A program made the translations under genes and the position numbers. 64,000 nucleotides of DNA. Origin: JBBSNV01 sp964458605. Lineage in GTDB: Bacteria > Pseudomonadota > Alphaproteobacteria > Reyranellales > JAQSWP01. Numbering within the stretch: the first letter of the stretch is position 1; each line of letters begins with the position of its first letter. Positions 36,083 through 47,091 of this stretch are shown one piece after another. The notes under the pieces were generated by a model. It saw only the letters and a program-made list of their open reading frames with translations. It was not told where the DNA came from and ran no database searches. The stretch is from positions 4,445-68,444 of the forward strand of contig CAYWLS010000024.1 of NCBI GenBank assembly GCA_964458605.1. Reading direction: 5' to 3'.

Positions 36083-38881
36083 TTACGATTGTTCGCCGTC
36101 GCGCAGCAGCGCGACCAGTTGGTAGACCAGATCGAGTGCCTGCTTGGCCGTCAGCTCGTCGGCAACGACCGTGCGCAGCGCCTGTTCCACCGCCGACGGC
36201 GCGACGGCGGCGGCGGGCGGTGCGGCCGCCGGTGCGGCGGCGAACAGCGGCAGGTCCTCGGCCAGTTTCGTCACCGCGCCGGATTGCTCGCCCTGCTCCA
36301 GGGTGCGCAGCACCTGCTCGGCGCGGCCGATCACCGCCGGCGGCAGGCCGGCCAGCTTGGCGACATGGATGCCGTAGGAGCGGTCGGCGGCTCCCGGCGC
36401 CACCTCGTGCAGGAACACCACCTCGCCCTGCCACTCCTTGACCCGCATGGTGTGCGGCGCCAGCGCCGGCAGGCGGCCGCCCAGCGACACCAGCTCGTGA
36501 TAGTGGGTGGCGAACAGGGCGCGGCAGCGATTGACCTCGTGCAGATGCTCGAGCGTCGCCCAGGCGATCGACAGCCCGTCATAGGTCGCGGTGCCGCGGC
36601 CGATCTCGTCCAGGATCACCAGGCTGCGCTCGGTGGCCTGGTTGAGGATGGCGGCGGTCTCGACCATCTCGACCATGAAGGTGGAGCGGCCGCGCGCCAG
36701 GTCGTCGGCCGCCCCCACACGCGAGAACAGCCGGTCGACGATGCCGATGCGCGCTTCCTGCGCCGGCACATAGGCGCCGATCTGCGCCAGGATGGCGATC
36801 AGCGCGTTCTGGCGCAGGAAGGTCGACTTGCCGGCCATGTTGGGGCCGGTGATCAGCCACAGCCGGTTGTCGGGCGCCAGGTCGCAATCGTTGCCGACGA
36901 AGCTCTTGTGCTCGCGGGCCTTGAGCGCGGCCTCGACCACCGGATGGCGCCCGCCTTTGACGTGGAACTCGGCGTTGTCCTCGATGCGCGGCCGCACCCA
37001 CTGGCCGTCCACCGCCAGCTCGGCCAGCGCCGCGGCGACGTCGATCTGCGCCAGCGCCTCGGCGGCGCGCGCCACCTGGTCGGCGGCCTGGTTCACCTCG
37101 GCCACCAGCGCGGCGAAGATCTCCAGCTCCTGGGCCAGGGCCAGGTCGGCGGCGCGGCCGATCTTGCTTTCCAGCTCGCCCAGCTCGACCGAGGTGTAGC
37201 GCACCGCGCTGGCCAGGGTCTGGCGATGGATGAACTGGGCGGCCTGCGGATCGAATTTCTCGGCGTTGGTGGCGGTCAGTTCGATGAAATAGCCCAGCAC
37301 GTTGTTGTGCCGGATCTTCAGCGAGTTGACGCCGGTGGCGCTGCGATAGCGCTGCTCCAAGGCGGCGATCAGCTTGCGGCTCTCGTCGCGCAAGCTGCGC
37401 AGCTCGTCGAGCTCGGCGCGATAGCCTTTGGCGACGAAGCCGCCGTCGCGGGTCAGCAGCGGCAATTCCTCGGCCAGCGCCCGACCCAGCTCTCCGACCA
37501 GCGTATCGTGGCCGTCGAGTGCTTGGGCCGCCTCGACCAGGCTGCGCGGCAGGCCGTGATCCATCGCCCGCAAGCCCTGGCCCAGCGCCGCGCCCTGGCG
37601 CAAGCCGTCGCGGATCGCGGCCAGGTCGCGCGGCCCGCCGCGGCCGATGGCGATGCGCGACAGCGCCCGCTCCAGATCGGGGCATTGGCGCAGCGCTTGG
37701 CGCACGGTGTGGCGGCGGCCGCTATCCTCGGCGAAGAAGGCCAACGCGTCCTGCCGCTCGGCGATGGCTTTGGCATCGGTCAGTGGTGCTGCCAGCCGCG
37801 CCGCCAGCAGCCGCGCGCCCGGCCCGGTCAGGGTGCGGTCGATGGTGGCCAGCAGCGAGCCGGCGCGGCCGCCATCCAGGCTGCGGCCGATCTCGAGGTT
37901 GCGCCGCGTGGCGGCATCGATCTCCATCGTGTCGCCGGCCGACTGGCGGCGGGGCGGCGCCAGGCGCGGCAGCTTGCCCGCCTGGGTCAGCTCGACATAG
38001 TCGAGCAGCGCGCCGCAGGCGGCGATCTCGGCCCGGCCGTAGGCGGCGAAGCCTTCCAGGGTGCCGACGCCGAACAGCGTCTCCAGCCGGCGCCGCGCAT
38101 TGTCGCTGTCGAAGCGGCTGGAAGGCAGCGGCGTCAGGATGGCCTGCTTTTCCTGCAGCGCGCCGGCCAAAGCCTCGCGCGACAGCAGCCGGTCGGGCAC
38201 CAGCAGCTCGTTGGGCTCCAGCCGCGCCAGGCAGGCGGCCAGTTGGGCCGGCTGCAGGGTCTGCACCGCGAATTCGCCGGTCGACAGGTCGAGCCAGGCC
38301 AGCGCCAGCTCGCCCTGGGCCTCGCTGATCGCGGCCAGATAATTGTGGGCGCGGGCGTCGAGCAGCGCATCCTCGGTCAGGGTGCCCGGGGTGATGACCC
38401 GCACCACCTGGCGCTGCACGACGGATTTGGCGCCGCGCTTCTTGGCCTCGGCCGGATCCTCGGTCTGCTCGCACACCGCCACCTTGAAGCCCTGGCAGAT
38501 CAGCCGCGACAGATAGGCCTCGTGGCTGTGCACCGGCACGCCGCACATGGCGATGTCCTGGCCCAGATGCTGGCCGCGCTTGGTCAGCGCGATGTCCAGC
38601 GCCTTGGATGCCAGGGCGGCGTCGTCGAAGAACAGCTCGTAGAAATCGCCCATGCGATAGAACAGCAGGTGGTCCGGGTGCTGCGCCTTGATCGCCAGGT
38701 ATTGCTGCATCATCGGCGTCGCGGCCCCGACCGACACGGCGCCCGGGACCGACCCCGGATTGCCCGGGACCGATCCCGGGACCGATCCTGGGCTCGGCGC
38801 AGCCATGTCGGTCCGACCGTCGGCCGGTTCGGCAGGGGTGTCGGCGGCGTTGTCGAGCCGGGCGTTCAGGGCGTGGCGCAT
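36083..38881 (-). CDS. mutS: DNA mismatch repair protein MutS
   Basis: Recognises base mismatches and starts mismatch repair with MutL. Visible parts: the mismatch-reading Phe-x-Glu in YRMGDFYELFFDDA, connector and clamp domains, the Walker A GPNMAGKST, Walker B (SLVILDEIGRGTATYDG) and the signature AADDLARGRSTFMVEM. With the ATG at 38881 it is 932 residues, including about 50 non-conserved N-terminal residues with a Pro-Gly-Ser-Val repeat. An ATG at 38968 has a better ribosome-binding site (AAGGA), but the codons between are rare for this genome (CTA, ATA, CGA), so the shorter form is preferred. It is followed by a small membrane protein gene and is divergent from maeB. Confidence 0.95.
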   Translation of the reverse strand: MRHALNARLDNAADTPAEPADGRTDMAAPSPGSVPGSVPGNPGSVPGAVSVGAATPMMQQYLAIKAQHPDHLLFYRMGDFYELFFDDAALASKALDIALTKRGQHLGQDIAMCGVPVHSHEAYLSRLICQGFKVAVCEQTEDPAEAKKRGAKSVVQRQVVRVITPGTLTEDALLDARAHNYLAAISEAQGELALAWLDLSTGEFAVQTLQPAQLAACLARLEPNELLVPDRLLSREALAGALQEKQAILTPLPSSRFDSDNARRRLETLFGVGTLEGFAAYGRAEIAACGALLDYVELTQAGKLPRLAPPRRQSAGDTMEIDAATRRNLEIGRSLDGGRAGSLLATIDRTLTGPGARLLAARLAAPLTDAKAIAERQDALAFFAEDSGRRHTVRQALRQCPDLERALSRIAIGRGGPRDLAAIRDGLRQGAALGQGLRAMDHGLPRSLVEAAQALDGHDTLVGELGRALAEELPLLTRDGGFVAKGYRAELDELRSLRDESRKLIAALEQRYRSATGVNSLKIRHNNVLGYFIELTATNAEKFDPQAAQFIHRQTLASAVRYTSVELGELESKIGRAADLALAQELEIFAALVAEVNQAADQVARAAEALAQIDVAAALAELAVDGQWVRPRIEDNAEFHVKGGRHPVVEAALKAREHKSFVGNDCDLAPDNRLWLITGPNMAGKSTFLRQNALIAILAQIGAYVPAQEARIGIVDRLFSRVGAADDLARGRSTFMVEMVETAAILNQATERSLVILDEIGRGTATYDGLSIAWATLEHLHEVNRCRALFATHYHELVSLGGRLPALAPHTMRVKEWQGEVVFLHEVAPGAADRSYGIHVAKLAGLPPAVIGRAEQVLRTLEQGEQSGAVTKLAEDLPLFAAAPAAAPPAAAVAPSAVEQALRTVVADELTAKQALDLVYQLVALLRDGEQS

Positions 38882-38884
38882 GAT

Positions 38885-38940
38885 CGGTTCAGGGCGCGGT
38901 CCAGGGTCGGTTCGAGGTTGGTCCGAGATCGGTCCAGGGG
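38885..38940. repeat. 11-bp degenerate tandem repeat upstream of mutS
   Basis: Five units related to CGGTCCAGGGT: 38885-38896 (12 nt), 38897-38907, 38908-38918, 38919-38929 and 38930-38940. They lie immediately before the chosen mutS start. A second set of repeats built on CCCGGGACCGATCC lies inside the gene at about 38747-38803 and codes for the Pro-Gly-Ser-Val repeats. Confidence 0.75.
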
Positions 38941-39082
38941 CGAAAAAAACCTTTATCGACCGTAGCATGGCGTCCTTTTTATCGCCATGATGGCCGCTTG
39001 GGATAACGCGCCGCCACAGGCGCATTTTGCGGCAACGGACAAGGCATAGTCTGCCTTAGCGTAACGGGGATTGGAGAAGGGG

Positions 39083-41380
<2,298 letters not shown>

Positions 41381-41418
41381 GCGCCCGCCGCCAAGCTGTC
41401 ATGCGGGCGTGATACAAT

Positions 41419-41441
41419 CGCTTCGTTTCCGTCACGAAGCG
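41419..41441. terminator. Perfect hairpin between maeB and phoR
   Basis: CGCTTCGT-TTCCGTC-ACGAAGCG forms an 8-bp perfect stem with a 7-nt loop, 38 nt after the maeB stop and 30 nt before phoR. No T-run follows, so a terminator role is uncertain; an operator or mRNA-stability role is possible. A weaker CGCCCGC/GCGGGCG pair lies at 41382-41409. Confidence 0.4.
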
Positions 41442-41470
41442 GATCACCGGCGTCACGCATTCGATCGGCC

Positions 41471-43021
41471 ATGCTGCGCTTCCTGTCGCGTCCCAGCCTG
41501 TCGCCCTCGCGCCAGATGCTGGCCATCATGCTGGTCTGCCTGCCGCCGGCGGTGGTGCTGGCCGGGCTGGTCGCCCTGGGTCAGCTGGGGCTGGGCCTGG
41601 CGCTGCTGTCGCTGGGCGCCATGGCGCTGATCGCCTGGCCGCTGGTGCGGCTCTATCTGGGCGACATCGCCGCCTTCGGCAGCTTCATCGCCCAGCTGGC
41701 CGACGGCAGGGAGCCGCCGCGGCCGCGCTTCGAGCTCGCCGTGGTGGCCGAGGAGCTGTCGGCGGCGGCCAGCGCCCTGCATCGCGGCTGGATCGAGCAG
41801 CAGCGCGCGCTCGCGGCGCTGGCCAGCTCCAGCCAGCGCATCCTCGACGGCCTGCCCGATCCGCTGATCGCGGTCGATCGCGCCCGCCGCATCACCCAGA
41901 TCAACGCCCGCGCCCGCGCCCTGTTCGGCGTCGAAGGCGGCGAACGCAACATCGCCATCGTGCTGCGCCAGCCGCAATTGCTGGCGGCGCTCGATGCCGC
42001 CCTGCAGCAGCGCAACGCGCCGCCGCTCGAACCGGCCACGGTGGAGATCGTGCTGAGCGGCAAGGTCGAACGCATCCTGCAGGCCCATGTCGCGCCGCTG
42101 CCGGGCGACGGTGCCGCGGGTGGCGCCGCGGGTGGCGCCGCGGGTGGCGCCGCAAGTGGCGTCGCGGGCGACGGCGCGGGCAGGACGGCGGCGCTGATGG
42201 TGTTCCACGACGTCACCGCGCTACGCCGCAGCGAACAGATGCGCGGCGATTTCGTCGCCAATGCCAGCCACGAGCTGAGGACGCCGATCTCGACCCTGAT
42301 CGGCTTCATCGAGACCCTGCGCGGTCCGGCCCGGGACGACAGGGACGCGCACGAGCGCTTCCTGAAGATCATGGACGAGCAGGCCCAGCGCATGGCGCGG
42401 CTGGTCAGCGACCTGCTGTCGCTGTCCGACATCGAGCTGCGCGAGCATTCCCAGCCCTCGGGCCGGGTCGACGTGGCGGCGGTGGCGCGTTCGGTGATGG
42501 ACATGTTCGAGCTGCGCGCGCGCCAGCGCGGCCAGAGCCTGAAGCTGGAGGTCGAGCCCGAGCTGCCGGCGGTGGCCGGCGATCGCGACGAGCTGGCCCA
42601 GGTGCTGCAGAACCTGATCGACAACGCCATCAAGTACAATCGCGCCGGCCAGCCGGTGACGGTTCGTCTGGCGCGCGCGGGCGCCACCGCCGCCAGCGCC
42701 GCGCCGATGGTGGCGATCGAGGTGCGCGACCGCGGCGAGGGCATCCCGCCGCAGCACCTGTCGCGGCTGACCGAGCGCTTCTATCGCGTCGACACCGCCC
42801 GCTCGCGCGAGCTGGGCGGCACCGGGCTGGGTCTCGCCATCGTCAAGCACATCGTCAACCGCCATCGCGGCACCTTGGAGATCGCCAGCACGGTGGGCGA
42901 GGGTTCGCGCTTCACCGTGCGCCTGCCGCTGGCCGCGCCGGAGGCTACTCCCCCGGGCGCGGCCTCGGCGCCGCTTTCGCCGGCCGGCCGGGCTGCCGCG
43001 GTCCAGCGCCACAGCGCCTGA
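41471..43021 (+). CDS. phoR: Phosphate regulon sensor histidine kinase
   Basis: Membrane-bound sensor kinase of the phosphate-starvation response, 516 residues. Two N-terminal helices (LAIMLVCLPPAVVLAGLVAL and LALLSLGAMALIAWPLV) are followed by a PAS region (ILDGLPDPLIAVDRARRITQ), the phospho-acceptor ASHELRTPISTLIG, and the ATPase boxes NLIDNAIKYN, DRGEGIP and GGTGLGLAIVKH. A Gly-Ala repeat near residues 215-232, coded by a 12-bp tandem repeat, interrupts the PAS region. It heads the pst operon on the same strand and should act on PhoB encoded 6 kb downstream. Confidence 0.94.
   Translation: MLRFLSRPSLSPSRQMLAIMLVCLPPAVVLAGLVALGQLGLGLALLSLGAMALIAWPLVRLYLGDIAAFGSFIAQLADGREPPRPRFELAVVAEELSAAASALHRGWIEQQRALAALASSSQRILDGLPDPLIAVDRARRITQINARARALFGVEGGERNIAIVLRQPQLLAALDAALQQRNAPPLEPATVEIVLSGKVERILQAHVAPLPGDGAAGGAAGGAAGGAASGVAGDGAGRTAALMVFHDVTALRRSEQMRGDFVANASHELRTPISTLIGFIETLRGPARDDRDAHERFLKIMDEQAQRMARLVSDLLSLSDIELREHSQPSGRVDVAAVARSVMDMFELRARQRGQSLKLEVEPELPAVAGDRDELAQVLQNLIDNAIKYNRAGQPVTVRLARAGATAASAAPMVAIEVRDRGEGIPPQHLSRLTERFYRVDTARSRELGGTGLGLAIVKHIVNRHRGTLEIASTVGEGSRFTVRLPLAAPEATPPGAASAPLSPAGRAAAVQRHSA
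42119..42166. repeat. 12-bp tandem repeat, four units, inside phoR
   Basis: Units GGTGGCGCCGCG at 42119-42130 and 42131-42142, then slightly changed at 42143-42154 and 42155-42166. The repeat is in frame and codes for Gly-Gly-Ala-Ala repeats. Confidence 0.85.
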
Positions 43022-43114
43022 GCCGCTCCGCCGCACCTTATTAAGCGTTTGATTCTTAATAGGAATCTTGGTCGATCCGCCGATCTGTGACGGCGGCCGG
43101 CCTATTTCATCAAA

Positions 43115-43132
43115 CTGTAATGGAATTGTAGT
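43115..43132 (+). promoter_or_regulatory. Pho box upstream of pstS
   Basis: CTGTAAT-GGAA-TTGTAGT matches the PhoB-binding consensus of two 7-bp CTGTCAT-like repeats with a 4-bp spacer. It lies 92 bp before the pstS ATG in an AT-rich stretch. An inverted repeat TATTAAG/CTTAATA at 43039-43061 lies just upstream, after the phoR stop. Activation of pst by phosphorylated PhoB is the expected result. Confidence 0.7.
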
Positions 43133-43223
43133 AAATCGGTTCCACTCGGTCACTAGACAGGGGGCGCGGCGCCACAGGGGATTCCCTCCACCTGCCGCAG
43201 CCTTAACCAGGAGAAAGCTCCCT

Positions 43224-44306
43224 ATGTCGAAATCCAACGCACTGTTCGGCTTGGCGCGCCGGCAATTCCTCGCCGCCGCCGGCGCTCTGACCATCGGCCT
43301 GGCCGCTTTCGGCGCCACCGCCCAGGCTGCCGACCTGACCGGCGCCGGCGCGACCTTCCCCTATCCGATCTACGCCAAATGGGCCGAGGCCTACAAGGCC
43401 AAGGCCGGCGTCGGCCTGAACTACCAGTCGATCGGCTCGGGCGGCGGCATCAAGCAGATCACCGCCAAGACCGTCGATTTCGGCGCCTCTGACATGCCGC
43501 TGAAGCCGGCCGATCTGGAGAAGTACGGCCTGACCCAGTTTCCCACCGTGATGGGCGGCGTGGTGCCGGTCTACAACATCCCGGGCATCGACGCCGGCAA
43601 GATCAGGCTCGACGGCGACACCCTGGCCAACATCTATCTCGGCAACGTCACCAAGTGGAACGATGCCGCGATCGCCAAGCTGAACCCGGACGTCAAGCTG
43701 CCCGACACCGCGATCACCGTGGTCTATCGCTCGGACGGCTCGGGCACCACCTTCATCTTCACCGACTATCTCAGCAAGGTCAGCCCGAAGTGGAAGGACC
43801 TGATCGGCGAGAACACCTCGGTGGAATGGAAGACCGGCATCGGCGGCAAGGGCAACGAAGGGGTCGCCGGCTACGTCAAGCAGACGCCCGGCGCGATCGG
43901 CTACGTCGAATACGCCTATGCGCTGCAGAACAAACTGAGCTACGTGCTGCTGAAGAACCATGACGGCCAGTTCGTCGCCCCCAAGGCCGACGCCTTCAAG
44001 GCCGCCGCCGCCAGCGCCGACTGGAACAGCGCGCCGGGCTTTGCCCTGCTGCTGACCGACCAGCCGGGCGCGGCGTCCTGGCCGATCACCGGCGCCACCT
44101 TCATCCTGATGCACAAGCAGCAGGCCAATGCCGGCAAGGCCATGGAAGTGCTGAAATTCTTCGACTGGGCCTACGCCAGCGGCGGCAAGATGGCCGAAGA
44201 CCTCGACTACGTGCCGCTGCCGGATTCGCTGGTCAAGCTGATCCACGACAGCTGGAGCAAGAACATCGCGACCTCCGCCGGTCCGGTGTGGAAGGCCGCC
44301 AACTAG
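43224..44306 (+). CDS. pstS: Phosphate-binding periplasmic protein
   Basis: High-affinity periplasmic phosphate receptor, 360 residues, feeding the PstCAB transporter. The signal sequence has twin arginines (LARRQFLAAAGALTIGLAAFG...AQAA), which looks more like a Tat than a plain Sec signal. Phosphate-binding residues are in GAGATFPYPIYAKW, SIGSGGGIKQI, FGASDMPL and RSDGSGTTFIF. AGGAG lies about 10 nt before the ATG. It is the first gene after the pho box, and a stem-loop follows it. Confidence 0.96.
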   Translation: MSKSNALFGLARRQFLAAAGALTIGLAAFGATAQAADLTGAGATFPYPIYAKWAEAYKAKAGVGLNYQSIGSGGGIKQITAKTVDFGASDMPLKPADLEKYGLTQFPTVMGGVVPVYNIPGIDAGKIRLDGDTLANIYLGNVTKWNDAAIAKLNPDVKLPDTAITVVYRSDGSGTTFIFTDYLSKVSPKWKDLIGENTSVEWKTGIGGKGNEGVAGYVKQTPGAIGYVEYAYALQNKLSYVLLKNHDGQFVAPKADAFKAAAASADWNSAPGFALLLTDQPGAASWPITGATFILMHKQQANAGKAMEVLKFFDWAYASGGKMAEDLDYVPLPDSLVKLIHDSWSKNIATSAGPVWKAAN

Positions 44307-44337
44307 TCGGCCGGACGACCGGTCGACGGGCAGACGG

Positions 44338-44361
44338 GCGGGCGGCAGACATGCCGTCCGC
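44338..44361 (+). promoter_or_regulatory. Stem-loop between pstS and pstC
   Basis: GCGGGCGGCA-GACA-TGCCGTCCGC forms a 10-bp stem with one G-U pair and a tetraloop. No U-run follows. Such intercistronic hairpins after a binding-protein gene usually stabilise its mRNA or lower downstream expression, which would give more PstS than PstCAB; that role is inferred. Confidence 0.55.
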
Positions 44362-44388
44362 CGCTTCCGGAACGGCGGGAGAGCGACT

Positions 44389-45366
44389 GTGACGACTGAC
44401 GCCATGGAGACCGGTTTGAGCGAGGTTCGTTCCTTCGACCGCAAGGGCTCGTCGCTCGACGGTACGGTGAAGATCGTCACCCGCGCCGCCGCCTGGCTGG
44501 TGCTGGCGCTGCTGGTCGGCATCGGCCTGTCGCTGCTGCTGGGCAGCTGGACCGCCATCGCCAAGTTCGGTCCCGCCTTCCTGTGGACCGATTCCTGGAA
44601 CCCGGTGAAGGACAATTTCGGCGGCCTGGTGCCGATCTTCGGCACCCTGGTGACCGCCGCCATCGCCATGCTGTTCGGCATCCCGCTGAGCTTCGGCGTC
44701 GCCGTGTTCATCACCGAGCTGTGCCCGGCCTGGCTGAAGCGCCCGCTCAGCATCGCCATCGAATTGCTGGCCGCGGTGCCCAGCATCATCTACGGCATGT
44801 GGGGCCTGTTCGTGTTCGCCCCGTTCTTCCGCACCACCATCGAGCCGCTGCTGATCGACACGCTGGGCCGGATCCCGGCGATCGGCGCGCTGTTCGCCGG
44901 TCCGCCGCTGGGCATCGGCGTACTGACCGCCGGGATCATCCTGGCGATCATGGTGCTGCCGTTCATCACCGCGGTGGTGCGCGACGTGTTCGAGACCGTG
45001 CCGCCGATGCTCAAGGAATCGGGCTACGGCCTGGGCATGACCACCTGGGAAGTGGTGCGCAGCATCGTCGTCCCCTACACCCGCAGCGGCATCGTCGGCG
45101 GCGTCATGCTGGGGCTGGGCCGCGCCCTGGGCGAGACCATGGCGGTCACCTTCGTGATCGGCAACGCGCATCGCATCTCGGCCTCGCTGCTGCAGCCGGG
45201 CAACACCATCTCCTCCGCCCTGGCCAACGAATTCACCGAAGCGGTCGGCGACGTCTATCTGTCGTCGCTGATCCTGCTCGGCCTGATCCTGTTCGTCATC
45301 ACCTTCATCGTGCTGTCGCTGGCCAAGCTGATGCTGGCGCGGGCCGAGAAGCGCGCCGGGAGATAG
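44389..45366 (+). CDS. pstC: Phosphate ABC transporter permease PstC
   Basis: Inner-membrane permease subunit, 325 residues with about six or seven helices. The EAA-type loop that contacts PstB is visible in VPPMLKESGYGLGMTTWEVVRSIVVP, and GRALGETMAVTFVIGN is a PstC family mark. The GTG at 44389 has GGAGA upstream; an ATG 15 nt later is possible. The following pstA starts 2 nt after its stop. Confidence 0.95.
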   Translation: MTTDAMETGLSEVRSFDRKGSSLDGTVKIVTRAAAWLVLALLVGIGLSLLLGSWTAIAKFGPAFLWTDSWNPVKDNFGGLVPIFGTLVTAAIAMLFGIPLSFGVAVFITELCPAWLKRPLSIAIELLAAVPSIIYGMWGLFVFAPFFRTTIEPLLIDTLGRIPAIGALFAGPPLGIGVLTAGIILAIMVLPFITAVVRDVFETVPPMLKESGYGLGMTTWEVVRSIVVPYTRSGIVGGVMLGLGRALGETMAVTFVIGNAHRISASLLQPGNTISSALANEFTEAVGDVYLSSLILLGLILFVITFIVLSLAKLMLARAEKRAGR

Positions 45367-45368
45367 CC

Positions 45369-46217
45369 ATGGCCGCCACCGCGCTGTACCGCACGCGCAA
45401 GCTCAAGGACGGCATCGCCAAGGGCGCGTGCTTCGTCACCGTGGCGATCGGCCTGGGCTTCCTGGCCATGATCCTGTGGACCCTGCTGAGCAACGGGCTG
45501 AACAATCTCGGCCTGCATCTGTTCACCCAGACCACGCCGCCGCCGGGCTCCGCCGGCGGCATCGCCAACGCCATCGTCGGCAGCCTGATCATGACCCTGC
45601 TGGGCACCTTGATCGCCACGCCGATCGCCATCCTGGCCGGCACCTACCTGGCCGAGTTCGGCCGCCACAGCCCGGTCTCGAAGGTCACCCGCTTCATCTG
45701 CGACGTGCTGCTGTCGGCGCCGTCGATCATCATCGGCCTGTTCGTCTACCAGATCATGGTGATCCCGATGGGCCACTTCTCGGCCCTGGCGGGATCGGTG
45801 GCGCTGGCCATCATCGTCATCCCGGTGGTGCTGCGCACCACGGAGAACATGCTCAACCTGGTGCCGCCGGGCCTGCGCGAGGCGGCTTTCGGCCTGGGCT
45901 CGCCGCACTGGCGAGTGGTGACGGCGGTGTCGTTCCGCGCCGCGCGCCAGGGCATCATCACCGGCATCCTGCTGGCGGTGGCCCGCGTCAGCGGCGAGAC
46001 CGCGCCGCTCTTGTTCACCGCGCTCAACAACCAGTTCTGGAACCTCGACCTCAACGCGCCGATGGCCAATTTGCCGGTGGTGATCTTCCAGTTCGCCGTC
46101 AGCCCCTACGACGACTGGCGCAACCTGGCCTGGGCCGGGGCGCTGCTGATCACCTTCTCGGTGCTGACCCTCAACGTCGTCGCCCGGCTGCTGACCGGCA
46201 ACGGCGGCCGGCGCTAA
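45369..46217 (+). CDS. pstA: Phosphate ABC transporter permease PstA
   Basis: Second permease subunit, 282 residues with about six helices. Family marks are LLSAPSIIIGLFVY, the EAA loop LVPPGLREAAFGLGSPHWRVV, and VARVSGETAPLLFTALNNQFW. The start is the ATG just after the pstC stop, so translation is coupled. The frame is open into pstC upstream, which is a shadow. Confidence 0.95.
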   Translation: MAATALYRTRKLKDGIAKGACFVTVAIGLGFLAMILWTLLSNGLNNLGLHLFTQTTPPPGSAGGIANAIVGSLIMTLLGTLIATPIAILAGTYLAEFGRHSPVSKVTRFICDVLLSAPSIIIGLFVYQIMVIPMGHFSALAGSVALAIIVIPVVLRTTENMLNLVPPGLREAAFGLGSPHWRVVTAVSFRAARQGIITGILLAVARVSGETAPLLFTALNNQFWNLDLNAPMANLPVVIFQFAVSPYDDWRNLAWAGALLITFSVLTLNVVARLLTGNGGRR

Positions 46218-46246
46218 GCAACCATGGATGCGATGGAGCCCCTGCG

Positions 46247-47065
46247 ATGAGCCTGACCACCCCGATCCCGCAGACCACGGCCGCGCCGCAGCCGCCGCTG
46301 GATGCCGTCGCCGAGAACAAGATCGCGATGCGCGGCGTCGACTTCTACTACGGCGACTTCCACTCGCTGAAGAACGTCAACGTGACGTTCCCGGCGCGGC
46401 TGGTGACCGCCATCATCGGTCCGTCGGGCTGCGGCAAGTCGACCCTGCTGCGCATCCTCAACCGCATGTACAGCCTCTATCCCGACCAGCGCGCCACCGG
46501 CGAGGTGCTGATCGACGGCCAGAACATCCTCGATCCCAAGGTCGACCTCAACATGCTGCGCTGGCATGTCGGCATGGTGTTCCAGAAGCCGACGCCGTTT
46601 CCCATGACGATCTACGACAACATCGCCTTCGGCATCCGCCTGCACGAGCGCGTCTCGGGTTCGGAGATGAACGACCGGGTCGAGCAGGCGCTGCGTGGTG
46701 CTGCGCTGTGGGACGAGGTCAAGGACAAGCTGAAGCAGTCCGGCCAGAGCCTGTCGGGCGGCCAGCAGCAGCGCCTGTGCATCGCCCGCGCCATCGCCGT
46801 CAATCCTGAGATCATCCTGATGGACGAGCCGTGCTCGGCGCTCGACCCGATCGCCACCGCCAAGATCGAGGAGCTGATCGACGAGCTGCGCGGCAATTTC
46901 ACCATCGTCATCGTCACCCACAACATGCAGCAGGCCGCGCGCGTGTCGCAGCGCACCGCCTTCTTCCACCTGGGCGAGATGGTCGAATACGGCGAGACCG
47001 ACCAGATTTTCACCAACCCGCGCGAACAGCGCACCCAGGCCTATATCACGGGCCGCTTCGGCTGA
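46247..47065 (+). CDS. pstB: Phosphate ABC transporter ATP-binding protein PstB
   Basis: ATPase subunit of the Pst importer, 272 residues. Walker A is GPSGCGKSTLLRILNRM, the signature is LSGGQQQRLCIARAI, Walker B is EIILMDEPCSALDPIAT, and the Q-loop and H-loop follow the PstB pattern. It starts at the ATG at 46247 with GGAG upstream, 29 nt after pstA. Confidence 0.97.
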   Translation: MSLTTPIPQTTAAPQPPLDAVAENKIAMRGVDFYYGDFHSLKNVNVTFPARLVTAIIGPSGCGKSTLLRILNRMYSLYPDQRATGEVLIDGQNILDPKVDLNMLRWHVGMVFQKPTPFPMTIYDNIAFGIRLHERVSGSEMNDRVEQALRGAALWDEVKDKLKQSGQSLSGGQQQRLCIARAIAVNPEIILMDEPCSALDPIATAKIEELIDELRGNFTIVIVTHNMQQAARVSQRTAFFHLGEMVEYGETDQIFTNPREQRTQAYITGRFG

Positions 47066-47091
47066 GCGGCCCAGGCGTAGGAGAGCAGGTC

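Noticed and set aside
38882..38968. Longer MutS starting at the ATG at 38968 with a good ribosome-binding site.
   Set aside because: The added codons are rare in this genome and the stretch is made of the 11-bp repeats. It is still possible and is noted as the alternative.
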